The notes under the pieces are model-generated. The model was not told the origin of the DNA. It ran no database searches and saw only the letters and a program-made list of their open reading frames with translations. From contig JAZOWC010000068.1 of the NCBI GenBank assembly GCA_045658985.1, positions 4,563 to 68,562 of the forward strand: 64,000 nucleotides of DNA. Reading direction: 5' to 3'. Every line of letters starts with the position of its first letter. Positions within the stretch are counted from its first letter, which is position 1. Positions 33,948 through 42,880 of the stretch are shown here, piece by piece. Position numbers and translations under genes: made by a program. This DNA is from RGIG3513 sp045658985 (GTDB lineage Bacteria; Bacillota; Clostridia; Oscillospirales; Butyricicoccaceae).

Positions 33948-35798
33948 TTAGTCCACAAACTTGGCGTATCTGTCGCCGAAGCCGTAGTTGATGACGTAGC
34001 CGTTGCCGGGCAGTTCGATGTTCTCGGCGTACAGCTGCTTGGTGGGGATCTCATAGATGGGGATCTGCTGCATAGCTTCCATAACCAGGATGCGCTCGCT
34101 CTCCAGACACTTTTCTACCATCTCGGCTTCCTTGCCCTCGTCATTGAGGAGGATAGCTTCCTGATAGAGCTTGTCGTGAGCGGCCAGCATGGACTCGTCG
34201 TTCCAGAAGAAACGCAGGGGCTGGTAGTTGCTGCCGTAGAACTTCAGAGTCTCCAGAGGCTCGTTGTTGGGCAGCAGAGAACCGATGTTGAAATCAAAGG
34301 AATCGGGATCGTTGGGGTTCCAGCGGCGGAGGGAGTATGCCTGAGCCTGAGGAACTGCACGGAGCTTGATGTTGACGCCTTCCAGATTCTTGGTCAGCTG
34401 ACGCTGCATGATCTCGGTAGCGGCGCGGGTGTGGGTACCGTCTTCTTTGTAGTAGATCTCGAACTCAACGTTGACGTTCTTGGTCTCCTCGAATGCTTTG
34501 TCTACATACTCGCTTGCCAGCGCGGGCTGGAATGCGGTGTAGGGATCGACCTCCCAATCGCAGGGCAGATCGAGGATGGAGGTACCGGTGTCGGAGTTAC
34601 CTACGACAGAGCGGCGGAACAGACGGGTGATGGGGTAGCCGCCCAGGATGGATGCGAACTCGTTACGGTCGATGCCGTAGAACAGAGCCTTGCGGAAGTT
34701 GTAGTTGCCCAGCATGCCGTTGAACTTGGGGTTGCCGGTGTTGACCCACAGGAACATTGTGGAGTCGTTCCAGTACTCGTATACACGGGGGTCATCCTCG
34801 TAATCTTCCCACTGAGCATAAGCGATAGCAGCGGTGTGCAGCTCGCCGTTGAGGAACAGCTCGAGAGCGGTGTTTGCATCGGGAACGGTGCGGATCTCCA
34901 TACCTGCAAACCAGATCATATCGGCATGGACGTAGTCCTGATTCTTCTTGTAGGTGAACTGGGAGTCGGGGATCCAGTCGGTGAGGATGTACTCGCCGGA
35001 GCTCATCCAGTACTCCATGCTGGTGCCGTAGAGGGTGCTGGAGCCGTCGGGGCTGATAGCCTTGTCCCAAGTGGGTTTGTGGATCATAGCGGTACCCATG
35101 AACTTGGTCAGACCAAGCTGGGTGGTGGGCTTGACGGTATGTACCTCGATGGTGTAATCATCGATCTTCTTGAGGCCGGTCTCGCTGAAGTCAACCATGA
35201 TACCCAGCATATTCTGCTGTGCATACTCGGCAAACATCTCGACCTGAACAAAGGTGTTGTTGTAGATGTTGGGAGCGGAGACGTTCATCAGCAGGGGGTC
35301 AATAGCGGTCTGATAGCTGAACAGAACGGTGTCTGCGTTCATCTCGTCGCCGTTTTCCCACTTGTAGCCCTGACGGAGCTTGATGCGCCAGTGCTTGCCC
35401 TCGGCATCAAGCTGCTCGGGCAGCTCGGCGGCCAGCATGGGCTCGTAGTAATATGCATCGCCGGTCTCGTCGATGATGGCTCTGTACAGATAGCTGGAGC
35501 AGGGAGAGGTTACGGTGCTGACAACGGGGTCAGAGCTGGAAACGCCGTACAGAGTGGTTGCGCTGGTGGAGATATACTTCTTGAAGATGCCGTTGCCTGC
35601 CAGAGGAGCCTTCTCCTTGGTGGGCTCATCGGTGCCTGTCTGACCGGGATCAGAGGGCTTGGTCGGGTCTGTGACGCCGGGATCGGGTTTGGCGGGAGTC
35701 TTGCCGGGATCGTCGGAAGTTGCTCCATTGTCACCGCAGCCTGCGAATGCAGCAGCAAGCATCATCAGTGCAAGAAGCAATGCTAACATTTTTTTCAT
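33948..35798 (-). CDS. ABC transporter substrate-binding lipoprotein, peptide/nickel family 5
   Basis: A 616-residue extracytoplasmic binding lipoprotein of the SBP_bac_5 (DppA/OppA) family, with its lipobox at Cys21 (AFAGC) and a Pro/Asp/Thr-rich linker to about residue 65. The family signature region is recognisable in LRQGYKWENGDEMNADTV (about residues 140-160), and the domain continues to the C terminus. It probably captures peptides for import. No permease or ATPase gene is adjacent, so it is an orphan that must share a transporter encoded elsewhere. Its position next to a peptide and N-acyl-amino-acid degradation array suggests what it carries. Confidence 0.88.
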   Translation of the reverse strand: MKKMLALLLALMMLAAAFAGCGDNGATSDDPGKTPAKPDPGVTDPTKPSDPGQTGTDEPTKEKAPLAGNGIFKKYISTSATTLYGVSSSDPVVSTVTSPCSSYLYRAIIDETGDAYYYEPMLAAELPEQLDAEGKHWRIKLRQGYKWENGDEMNADTVLFSYQTAIDPLLMNVSAPNIYNNTFVQVEMFAEYAQQNMLGIMVDFSETGLKKIDDYTIEVHTVKPTTQLGLTKFMGTAMIHKPTWDKAISPDGSSTLYGTSMEYWMSSGEYILTDWIPDSQFTYKKNQDYVHADMIWFAGMEIRTVPDANTALELFLNGELHTAAIAYAQWEDYEDDPRVYEYWNDSTMFLWVNTGNPKFNGMLGNYNFRKALFYGIDRNEFASILGGYPITRLFRRSVVGNSDTGTSILDLPCDWEVDPYTAFQPALASEYVDKAFEETKNVNVEFEIYYKEDGTHTRAATEIMQRQLTKNLEGVNIKLRAVPQAQAYSLRRWNPNDPDSFDFNIGSLLPNNEPLETLKFYGSNYQPLRFFWNDESMLAAHDKLYQEAILLNDEGKEAEMVEKCLESERILVMEAMQQIPIYEIPTKQLYAENIELPGNGYVINYGFGDRYAKFVD

Positions 35799-35853
35799 GT
35801 GGTTTTCCTCCTATGACTGTTATTTGTAATATATCTCACTGTAAGTTAGGATA

Positions 35854-35882
35854 ATTATAGCAAAGGCTAATTACAAAAGCAA
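35854..35882 (-). promoter_or_regulatory. Promoter of the peptide-binding protein gene
   Basis: On the minus strand, TTGCTT (35877-35882) and TATAAT (35854-35859) are spaced by 17 bases. They lie about 55 bases before the ATG, whose ribosome binding site is AGGAGG. Confidence 0.65.
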
Positions 35883-36133
35883 GAAGTTTTTTATTAAATC
35901 CTTAACAATTAACGAAAGTTTTTAATAAATATTTTGGTGTTTTTATCCTAAGATATGTCATTATTTGCTCGTGCAATTATGCAGTTTTCACAGTCTGTTG
36001 TGCAAATTGCATAATTTTTGTCTCATATTTTTTACATAACCCAGAGGCGGTACTTAACAATTTCGATCCCCTCCCCTGTCCCGCAGTCTTCTGCCGCCAA
36101 AGTATCGGAGGATACCTATTATATAATATACAA
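35883..36133. other. AT-rich intergenic region
   Basis: Separates the peptide-binding protein gene from the end of the catabolic array. No gene, repeat or RNA structure is evident apart from the terminator at its right edge. Confidence 0.4.
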
Positions 36134-36163
36134 AAACGGCGTGAGCTGCTGCCCACGCCGTTT
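36134..36163 (-). terminator. Terminator of the 17.5-kb catabolic array
   Basis: A 10-bp stem (AAACGGCGTG/CACGCCGTTT) lies 18 bases after the stop of the last M20 gene. TTGTATATT follows on the minus strand. Confidence 0.75.
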
Positions 36164-36180
36164 GATTCGTATATTATTCT

Positions 36181-37374
36181 TTATGCTTCTACGCCTTTTT
36201 CGCGCAGGCGGAACTTGAACTCATCCTTGACAGCCTGACGGAAGTCTGCATCGGTGACAAAATCATAGGTCACGCCTGCCATAATGGCGGCGCACTCTCT
36301 GATAAAGTCGGTGGCCTTCTGAGTCTTGCCCAGCGCAACGTGCTCGGGAGAATGGCCTGCAACGCCTTTGTTGTACTCGGCGCGGACAAGGATACCGGGG
36401 CACACATAGGACACGTTGCCGAAATCGGTAGCACCGCCGCCGCAGACCTGCAGGGCTGCTTCGTCCAGATGCTGAACGTCGTCAAAACCGAACAGTCTGG
36501 CATTGTTCTCCGATGCGTCGCACAGAGGCTTGTTGACCACGGTATCGTAGAACACGGGGTTGCGGGTGACTTTGACCTGAGTCTCGGTCATCATTGCGCT
36601 GCCCTCCATGACCTTGAGCATACGGCGCACCATATCCTCCAGATAGGTTTTGTCGGAGGCACGCATGGTTACCCATGCCTTGGCTTTGGGGTGAACGATG
36701 TTGGCGGCACCTGTACCCTCCATAACGGTATAGTGGATACGCGAGCCGGTCCTGACGTGCTCACGCATACACTCAAGGCCGTGGAATGCCAGCATCATAG
36801 CGTCCAGAGCGCTGCGGCCTTTTTCGGGTGAGCCGCCTGCGTGGGCATTGATGCCTGTCCACTCAACGATAGATGATGCCAGCGCCACGTTGGTGCCGCT
36901 GCCGCCTGTGTGAGTGCCGGTATGGTTGGAGAATACCATGTCCAGCTCCTTAAAGCAGCCTGCCTCAACCATATTGATCTTGCCGCCCTTGTTTTCTTCG
37001 GCGGGAGTGCCGTAGATAACCAGCTTGTAGGGGACGTCCTTGAGATTGTCACGAATGGCGAGGGCTGCACCGATGGCGGCAGGGGTCTGCAGATGATGTC
37101 CGCATCCGTGGCCCAGATTGGCCAGTGCATCATACTCGCCGAGGAATCCAACGACGGGGCCGCCCGTTCCCTGCTCGTACTCAGCGCGGAATGCGGTAGG
37201 CAGTGTGCCTGTTCCGATCTCAACCTTGAAGCCCTTGTCCTTGAGGTAATCGGTGAGGACCTTGCAGGCGTATTCCTCCTCAAAGCCTATTTCGGGATGG
37301 TCAAATATATCATCGCTGAGTGCTCTCAGCTCGGTCATATAACCGTCGATGGACTGCAAAAACTTCTGTTTCAT
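36181..37374 (-). CDS. M20 family amidohydrolase, copy 1
   Basis: A 397-residue metal-dependent amidohydrolase of the M20D type (HipO/AbgB-like), which removes acyl or aryl groups from amino acids. Motifs: DDIFDHPEIGFEE near the N terminus, GEYDALANLGHGCGHH with metal ligands (about 78-93), PAEENKGGK with the Glu pair (about 128), the dimerisation domain with NAHAGGSPEKGRSALDA, and GHSPEHVALGKT near the C terminus. It is the last gene of the array, 17 bases after its paralogue. Confidence 0.9.
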   Translation of the reverse strand: MKQKFLQSIDGYMTELRALSDDIFDHPEIGFEEEYACKVLTDYLKDKGFKVEIGTGTLPTAFRAEYEQGTGGPVVGFLGEYDALANLGHGCGHHLQTPAAIGAALAIRDNLKDVPYKLVIYGTPAEENKGGKINMVEAGCFKELDMVFSNHTGTHTGGSGTNVALASSIVEWTGINAHAGGSPEKGRSALDAMMLAFHGLECMREHVRTGSRIHYTVMEGTGAANIVHPKAKAWVTMRASDKTYLEDMVRRMLKVMEGSAMMTETQVKVTRNPVFYDTVVNKPLCDASENNARLFGFDDVQHLDEAALQVCGGGATDFGNVSYVCPGILVRAEYNKGVAGHSPEHVALGKTQKATDFIRECAAIMAGVTYDFVTDADFRQAVKDEFKFRLREKGVEA

Positions 37375-37391
37375 AGCCGTTGCTCCTCCTC

Positions 37392-38585
37392 TTATGCTTC
37401 TATGCCCTTTTCGTGCAGGCGGCGAAGGTATTCGTCCTTGACATTCTTGGCAAACTCCTCGTCATTGATGAAATCATAGCTGACGCCCGCCATGATCTTG
37501 GCGCAGTTTTTGAGGTAATTGGATGCTTCCTCGGTCTTGCCAAGAGCCACGTATTCGGGGGTGTGGGCCACTACGTTATCGCCGTACTCCACGTAGAACA
37601 TAACGCCGGGGCAAACGTAGGATACGTTGCCGTAGTCGGTAGCGCCGCCGCCTGTGACGTTGATCTGAGCTTCGGTCTTGTGAACCAGCTTTTTGACGTC
37701 CAGCAGTGCTGCATTCTCCTCAACGGCGTTGTGCAGAGCCATATTGATGATAGTGTCGTAGAACATGGGATCGTGGGTGACCTTGACCTGTGTCTCGGTC
37801 ATCATTGCGCTGCCCTCAACCACCAGGCGCATACGTCTCAGCATATCCTCAAGATAGGTTTTGTCGGCGCTGCGGCAGGTGATTCGTGCGCGGGCTTTGG
37901 GGTGGACGATGTTGGCGGCGCCTGTTCCCTCGAGAATGGTGTAGTGGATCCTCGAGCCGGTCTTTACGTGCTCGCGCAGGCACTCAAGGCCGTGAAAAGC
38001 CAGCACCATAGCGTCCAGAGCGCTTCTGCCCTTCTCGGGAGAGCCGCCTGCGTGGGCATTGATGCCTGTCCACTCCACCACAGAGGATGCCAGCGCAACG
38101 TGGTTGTTGCTGCCTGCGGTGGTGTTGGCGGTATGGTTGGAAAACACCATATCAAGCTCTTTAAAACAGCCTGCGTTGGCCATATTGATCTTGCCGCCGC
38201 GGGTCTCCTCTGCGGGTGTGCCGTAGATGACCAGCTTGTAGGGGCGGTCTTTGACACAGTCACGGATGGCCAGAGCCGCACCGATGGCGGCGGGAGTCTG
38301 CAGATGATGTCCGCAGCCGTGGCCCAGATCGGCCAGCGCGTCATACTCGCCGAGGAAGCCGATGACGGGGCCGCCCGTTCCCTGCTCGTACTCGGCGCGG
38401 AATGCGGTAGGCAAGCCGCCTGTGCCTATCTCTACCTTGAAGCCCTCTTTTTTGAGGTAATCTGTGAGGGTTTTGCAGGCATACTCCTCCTCAAAGCCGA
38501 TTTCGGGATGATCGAATATATCATCGCTGAGGGCTTTGAGCTGAGGCAGGTATGTGTCAACTGCGGCGAAAATTTTATTCTTCAT
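37392..38585 (-). CDS. M20 family amidohydrolase, copy 2
   Basis: A 397-residue close paralogue of the downstream gene, with the same motifs: GEYDALADLGHGCGHH, PAEETRGGK, NAHAGGSPEKGRSALDA and a final His in VAHTPEYVALGKT. The ATG at 38585 is favoured because GGAG lies 8 bases upstream and it falls two bases after the stop of the preceding gene. A GTG at 38594 would overlap that site. The pair most likely arose by tandem duplication. N-acyl-amino-acid hydrolysis is inferred. Confidence 0.9.
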   Translation of the reverse strand: MKNKIFAAVDTYLPQLKALSDDIFDHPEIGFEEEYACKTLTDYLKKEGFKVEIGTGGLPTAFRAEYEQGTGGPVIGFLGEYDALADLGHGCGHHLQTPAAIGAALAIRDCVKDRPYKLVIYGTPAEETRGGKINMANAGCFKELDMVFSNHTANTTAGSNNHVALASSVVEWTGINAHAGGSPEKGRSALDAMVLAFHGLECLREHVKTGSRIHYTILEGTGAANIVHPKARARITCRSADKTYLEDMLRRMRLVVEGSAMMTETQVKVTHDPMFYDTIINMALHNAVEENAALLDVKKLVHKTEAQINVTGGGATDYGNVSYVCPGVMFYVEYGDNVVAHTPEYVALGKTEEASNYLKNCAKIMAGVSYDFINDEEFAKNVKDEYLRRLHEKGIEA

Positions 38586-38587
38586 AA

Positions 38588-39994
38588 TTACCACTCCATC
38601 TCGTTCAATCTAAGCAGCGCACGGGCATAAATACGCATACCCCGCTGCAGTCTGTCAAGTGATACACTCTCGTCCTTGCCGTGAGCGCTGCCAAAGCCGG
38701 GTGCAAAATCCTCGGGAGGCAGACAGCCGCTCATACCGTAGACCAGAGCGTTGGGCAGCACATGGGCATAGGTGCCGCCGCCTACGGTGTAGGGCTTGCT
38801 GTCGGAGCCACACTGCTCGTTGGCGATCTTTGTCAGCTCCCTGATAACGTCCCAGTCTCTGTCCAGCAGATAGGGGTCCGTTCCCCGCTGAATACCCGCT
38901 ATCTCAAAGCCGTTGGCCTCGGCAAGGGTTCTGAGTCCCTCGGCGATACGCTCATAGGTGATCTCCATGGGATAACGGATATTGATGCCCATCTCGGGTC
39001 TGCCGTTTTTGTGCCGCACATCCACCATGGCAAGAGTCAGGTTGCCCATGATCCCATTTTGGCAGGCGATGCCGAACATCTCGCCCGCCACGTCGGTAGA
39101 GACTGCTTTGAGGAAGGCGGCTTTTTTTGCATCATTTTCGCTGAGCAGTCCGCTTTTGAGCATAGCGTCGGTGATGACGGTGATCATATTGCCCTCACGC
39201 TGGGGATGGGCGCAATGGACGGGGGCGGTGTTGGCGGTAAGCTTGATGCCACCATTATATTTTTCGGTATCACAGCCCTGTGCCTCTATATATGAGTCGG
39301 TGCTTATCCACGCCTCGGCCTTGCCGGGTGAATCGTCCCTGCCCGCCTCAAGTCTGACCGCATCCCAGGGGGTTTTGGCTATAATGCGTGCGCGGACGCA
39401 GCCTTTGCCGCCGTAGCCCACGGGAAAACCGCTGTCGGGCACAAGGGACAGTCTGGGTGCGGGATAGCGGCGGAGGAACTCTTTGACATCGGCCTTTTCG
39501 GGGGTGTTTTCCACCTCGGCCATTGCAGTTTCTTCGTTGCTGCCCACAAACAGGGCGGGATTGTATCTGAGCGAGATGCCCAGTTTTTTGAATATCTCAA
39601 GCAGGCGCAGGATGGCTACCAGCTGACCTTTGTTGTCGGTGACGCCGCGGCCGATGATGCAGCCTTTTTACTCAACGGCGTTGTAGGGGTCATAGTTCCA
39701 GCCGATGCCCTCATGCACAACGTCGCCGTGTGCCCAGATACCGAGGTCGATCTCACCCTCATCAGGCGAAAGGCTGACCACGCCCGTGCCGTAATCACGG
39801 GTGACAAATCCGCGGTCTGCGCCCAGCGCCATAACCTCTTCCAGCAGGCGCTGAGGGCCCTCGCCGAAGGGTGCGCCCGGCAGGGGTGCTTCCCTCACCG
39901 AGCGGATGTTGACGAGGCGGATGACGTCAGCTGCAATATTGGCACGATCGGCATCTATCAGTTCGTCGATCTGCCTGATCAGTTGCTCGTCCAT
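38588..39994 (-). pseudogene. Sapep/PepV-type dipeptidase, copy 3, interrupted by one in-frame stop
   Basis: The frame from 39994 to 38588 reads as a complete M20 dipeptidase of about 468 codons, except for a TAA at 39668-39670 about 109 codons in. The paralogues have Tyr at this position (VEYKGC in both; VE-stop-KGC here), so one base change (TAC to TAA) explains it. Both halves keep family motifs: WAHGDVVHEG before the stop, and GVTDNKGQ and GSNEETAMAE after it. No frameshift is seen. Either a very young pseudogene, a sequencing error, or a readthrough codon. The downstream half has no evident start of its own. Confidence 0.85.
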
Positions 39995-39999
39995 AATTT

Positions 40000-41409
40000 T
40001 TACCATTCCATATCGTTGAGAGCCAGCATGGAACGTGCGTAGATACGCATACCTCTCTGCAGGCGGTCAAGCGACACGCTCTCGTCCTTGCCGTGAGCAC
40101 CGCCGTGGCCTTTGGGGAAATCTTCGGGGGTCTTGTTGCCGCTGAAGCCAAAGGCGAGGCCGTTGGGCAGGCAGTGTGCATAGGTGCCGCCGCTGAGGGT
40201 GTAGGGAGCTTTGTCGTCGCCTGTGATCTCGTTGGAGATCTTGTTGAGCTCTGTGATGATCTCCCAGTCCTTGTCCAGCAGGTAGGGACGCACGCCGCAA
40301 TAGGTGTCAACCACCTCAAAGCCGTTGGCGGCTGCGGTGGCGGTAACCTTGGCAAGTACCTCCTCATAGGTGGTACCCATAGGATAGCGCATATTGATGC
40401 CGAACTCGATCTTGCCGTCAACCTCGATGATATCCAGCAGAGCAAGGGTAAGGTCGCCCATACCCACGCCCACGGTCTTGACGCCGAACATCGCACCGTC
40501 AACGTCCAGAGAAACGGCTTTGAGGAAGGCGGCTTTTTTGGCATCCGCCTCGGTCAGCAGATTATTGTCCAGCAGAGCACCGGTCACGATGGTGACCATA
40601 TTTCCGCCGGGCTTGGGGTGTGCGGAGTGGATGGGAGGGGTCTCGGCGGTGACTTTGACGCCGTCTGCGCATTTTTCGGTGGTGCAGTTTTCAAACTCGG
40701 CATACTGTGCGCCGGGGAGGATAGCTACTGCCCTGCCGGGAGCGTCGGGTGTGCCTGCGGTGAAAGCAAGCTTCTCCCAGCCGTCAAAGCTCCGAAAACG
40801 CACGCGCATAGAGCCTTTGCCGCCGTAGCCTACGGGGAAGCTGCTGTCGGGAACCAGCGACAGACGGGGTGCTTTGAACTTGTTGATAAAGCCCACAGCC
40901 TCATCATTGCCGGGCAGACCCATCATGTCGGCCATACCGGCTTCTTCGTCGCTGCCCACGAACAGAGCGGGGTTGTATTTGAGGGGTGTGCCGAGCTTTT
41001 TGAACATGGTGAGCAGGTGCAGTGCCGATACCAGCTGGCCTTTGTTGTCGGTGGAGCCGCGGCCGACGATGCAGCCTTTGTACTCCACTGCGTTGTAGGG
41101 CTCAAAGTTCCAGCCCGAGCCCTCGTGGACAACGTCGCCGTGTGCCCAGATGCCCATATCTATCTCACCCTCGCGGAGGGCAAGGCTGATAACACCGGTG
41201 TTCTCGTACTCACGGACTACAAAGCCCAGCTCTCTGCCCATTTCCATAACCGTATCGAGCACCTTGCGGGGGCCTGCGCCGAAAGGCGCACCGGGCAGAG
41301 GATTTTCACGAACAGAGCGGATATTGACAAGCTTGATAACGTCGGCGGCGATATTGGCACGGTCTGCATCAATAAGCTCGTCGATCTGTTTGATAATATC
41401 GTTATTCAT
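40000..41409 (-). CDS. Sapep/PepV-type metal-dependent dipeptidase, copy 2
   Basis: A 469-residue M20 family dipeptidase (PepV-like), acting in the cytosol on dipeptides, in some members including D-residue or beta-alanyl dipeptides. Ligand motifs: His in WAHGDVVHEG (about 80), Asp in GSTDNKGQ, Glu-Glu in GSDEEAGMAD, and His in PIHSAHPKPGGN. The ATG at 41409 aligns with its paralogue. A TTG at 41427 is an alternative start. It reads MNNDIIKQIDELIDADR, nearly the same as the other two copies. Confidence 0.9.
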   Translation of the reverse strand: MNNDIIKQIDELIDADRANIAADVIKLVNIRSVRENPLPGAPFGAGPRKVLDTVMEMGRELGFVVREYENTGVISLALREGEIDMGIWAHGDVVHEGSGWNFEPYNAVEYKGCIVGRGSTDNKGQLVSALHLLTMFKKLGTPLKYNPALFVGSDEEAGMADMMGLPGNDEAVGFINKFKAPRLSLVPDSSFPVGYGGKGSMRVRFRSFDGWEKLAFTAGTPDAPGRAVAILPGAQYAEFENCTTEKCADGVKVTAETPPIHSAHPKPGGNMVTIVTGALLDNNLLTEADAKKAAFLKAVSLDVDGAMFGVKTVGVGMGDLTLALLDIIEVDGKIEFGINMRYPMGTTYEEVLAKVTATAAANGFEVVDTYCGVRPYLLDKDWEIITELNKISNEITGDDKAPYTLSGGTYAHCLPNGLAFGFSGNKTPEDFPKGHGGAHGKDESVSLDRLQRGMRIYARSMLALNDMEW

Positions 41410-41430
41410 ATCGGTATGTTTCTCCAAAGT

Positions 41431-42840
41431 TTACCACTCCATCTCGTTGAGAGCGAGGAATGCACGTGCATAGATGCGCATAGCTCTCTGCAGACGGTCG
41501 AGGGATACACATTCGTCCTTGCCGTGTGCGCCGCCGTGGCCTACGGGGAAATCTTCGGGCTTCTTGTTGCCGTTCATACCGTAGACCAGAGCGTTGGGCA
41601 GACGGTGTGCATAGGTGCCGCCGCCGAGGGTGTAGGGAGCCTTGTCCTCACCTGTCACGTCGTTGGATACCTGATTGAGCACCTTGATAACATCCCACTC
41701 ACTGTCCAGCAGGTAGGGGTTGGTGCCGCGGGTTGCGGCAGTGAGCTCAAAGCCGTTCTCCTCTGCGAAAGCGGCAAGCTGCTCGGTGATCTTCTCGTAT
41801 GTAGTCTCGATGGGGTAACGGATGTTGACAGCAAACTCGGGCTTGCCGTCCACGTCGGTGACAGATACCAGAGCAAAGGTCAGGTTCTTGGTAGCGCCGC
41901 CGCCTGCTGCGACACCGAACTTCTCGCCTGCGATGTCCAGAGATGCCATGTTGAGGAATGCGGCCTTCTTGGCGTCCTCCTCGCTGAGCAGATTGTTCTG
42001 GAGCAGGGCTCTGGTGATAAAGGTGACCATATTGCCCTCTGCCTTGGGGCTGGAGGTGTGGATGGGAGCGCTCTCTGCGGTGACCTTGAGGACTTCGCCG
42101 CGCTCGACTGTGCAGCCTTCCATATCGGGGCAGTCTTTGAGGGTCTTGAACCATACTTCTGCCAGACCGGGAGCACCCGTCTGACCTGCGATCATCTTGA
42201 TGCCCTCCCAGGGGGTCTTGGCTCTGAATCTTGCGCCTACGGAGCCCTTGCCGCCGTAGCCTACGGGGAAGCCGCCGTCGGGAACCAGAGACAGCTTGGG
42301 GCACTTGTATACGTTGATAAAGCCCTGAGCATCCTCATTGCCGGGAACGCCGATCATATCGCCCATACCGGTCTCCTCGTTGCTGCCGATGTACAGAGCG
42401 GGGTTGTACTTGAGCTCAACACCCAGCTTCTTGAAGATCTCCAGCAGGCGCAGGATGGCTACCAGCTGACCCTTGTTGTCGGTGGAGCCGCGGCCGATGA
42501 TACAGCCCTTGTACTCGATGGCGTTGTAGGGCTCGTAGATCCAGCCGATACCCTCGTGAACAACGTCGCCGTGTGCCCATACGCCCAGATCGATCTCACC
42601 GGGCTTGAGTGCTACGCTGGCAACGGCTGCCTTATCGTAGAAGAAGGTCTCCAGACCGCGATCTGCGCCCATCTCGAGCACGGTGTCAAGCACCTTGCGG
42701 GGGCCTGCGCCGAAGGGTGCGCCGGGCAGGGGTTCTTCTCTGACCGAACGGATATTGACCAGCTTTATAACGTCGGCTGCAATATTGGCACGGTCGGCAT
42801 CTATAAGTTCGTCGATTTTTTTGATAAGCTCCTGATTCAT
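41431..42840 (-). CDS. Sapep/PepV-type metal-dependent dipeptidase, copy 1
   Basis: A 469-residue first member of the tandem dipeptidase trio. The ATG at 42840 follows GAAAGGA. Motifs: WAHGDVVHEGIGW, GRGSTDNKGQ, GSNEETGMGD, PVGYGGKGSVGARF, and PIHTSSPKAEGN (the region of the last metal ligand differs from copy 2, which has HSAHP). All three copies start with the same ELIDADRANIAADVI segment, so duplication is recent or constrained. Forty bases separate it from the deacylase genes upstream. Confidence 0.9.
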   Translation of the reverse strand: MNQELIKKIDELIDADRANIAADVIKLVNIRSVREEPLPGAPFGAGPRKVLDTVLEMGADRGLETFFYDKAAVASVALKPGEIDLGVWAHGDVVHEGIGWIYEPYNAIEYKGCIIGRGSTDNKGQLVAILRLLEIFKKLGVELKYNPALYIGSNEETGMGDMIGVPGNEDAQGFINVYKCPKLSLVPDGGFPVGYGGKGSVGARFRAKTPWEGIKMIAGQTGAPGLAEVWFKTLKDCPDMEGCTVERGEVLKVTAESAPIHTSSPKAEGNMVTFITRALLQNNLLSEEDAKKAAFLNMASLDIAGEKFGVAAGGGATKNLTFALVSVTDVDGKPEFAVNIRYPIETTYEKITEQLAAFAEENGFELTAATRGTNPYLLDSEWDVIKVLNQVSNDVTGEDKAPYTLGGGTYAHRLPNALVYGMNGNKKPEDFPVGHGGAHGKDECVSLDRLQRAMRIYARAFLALNEMEW

Positions 42841-42880
42841 GGTTTGTGATCCTTTCTTTATGTACGTATCAAAGTATTAT

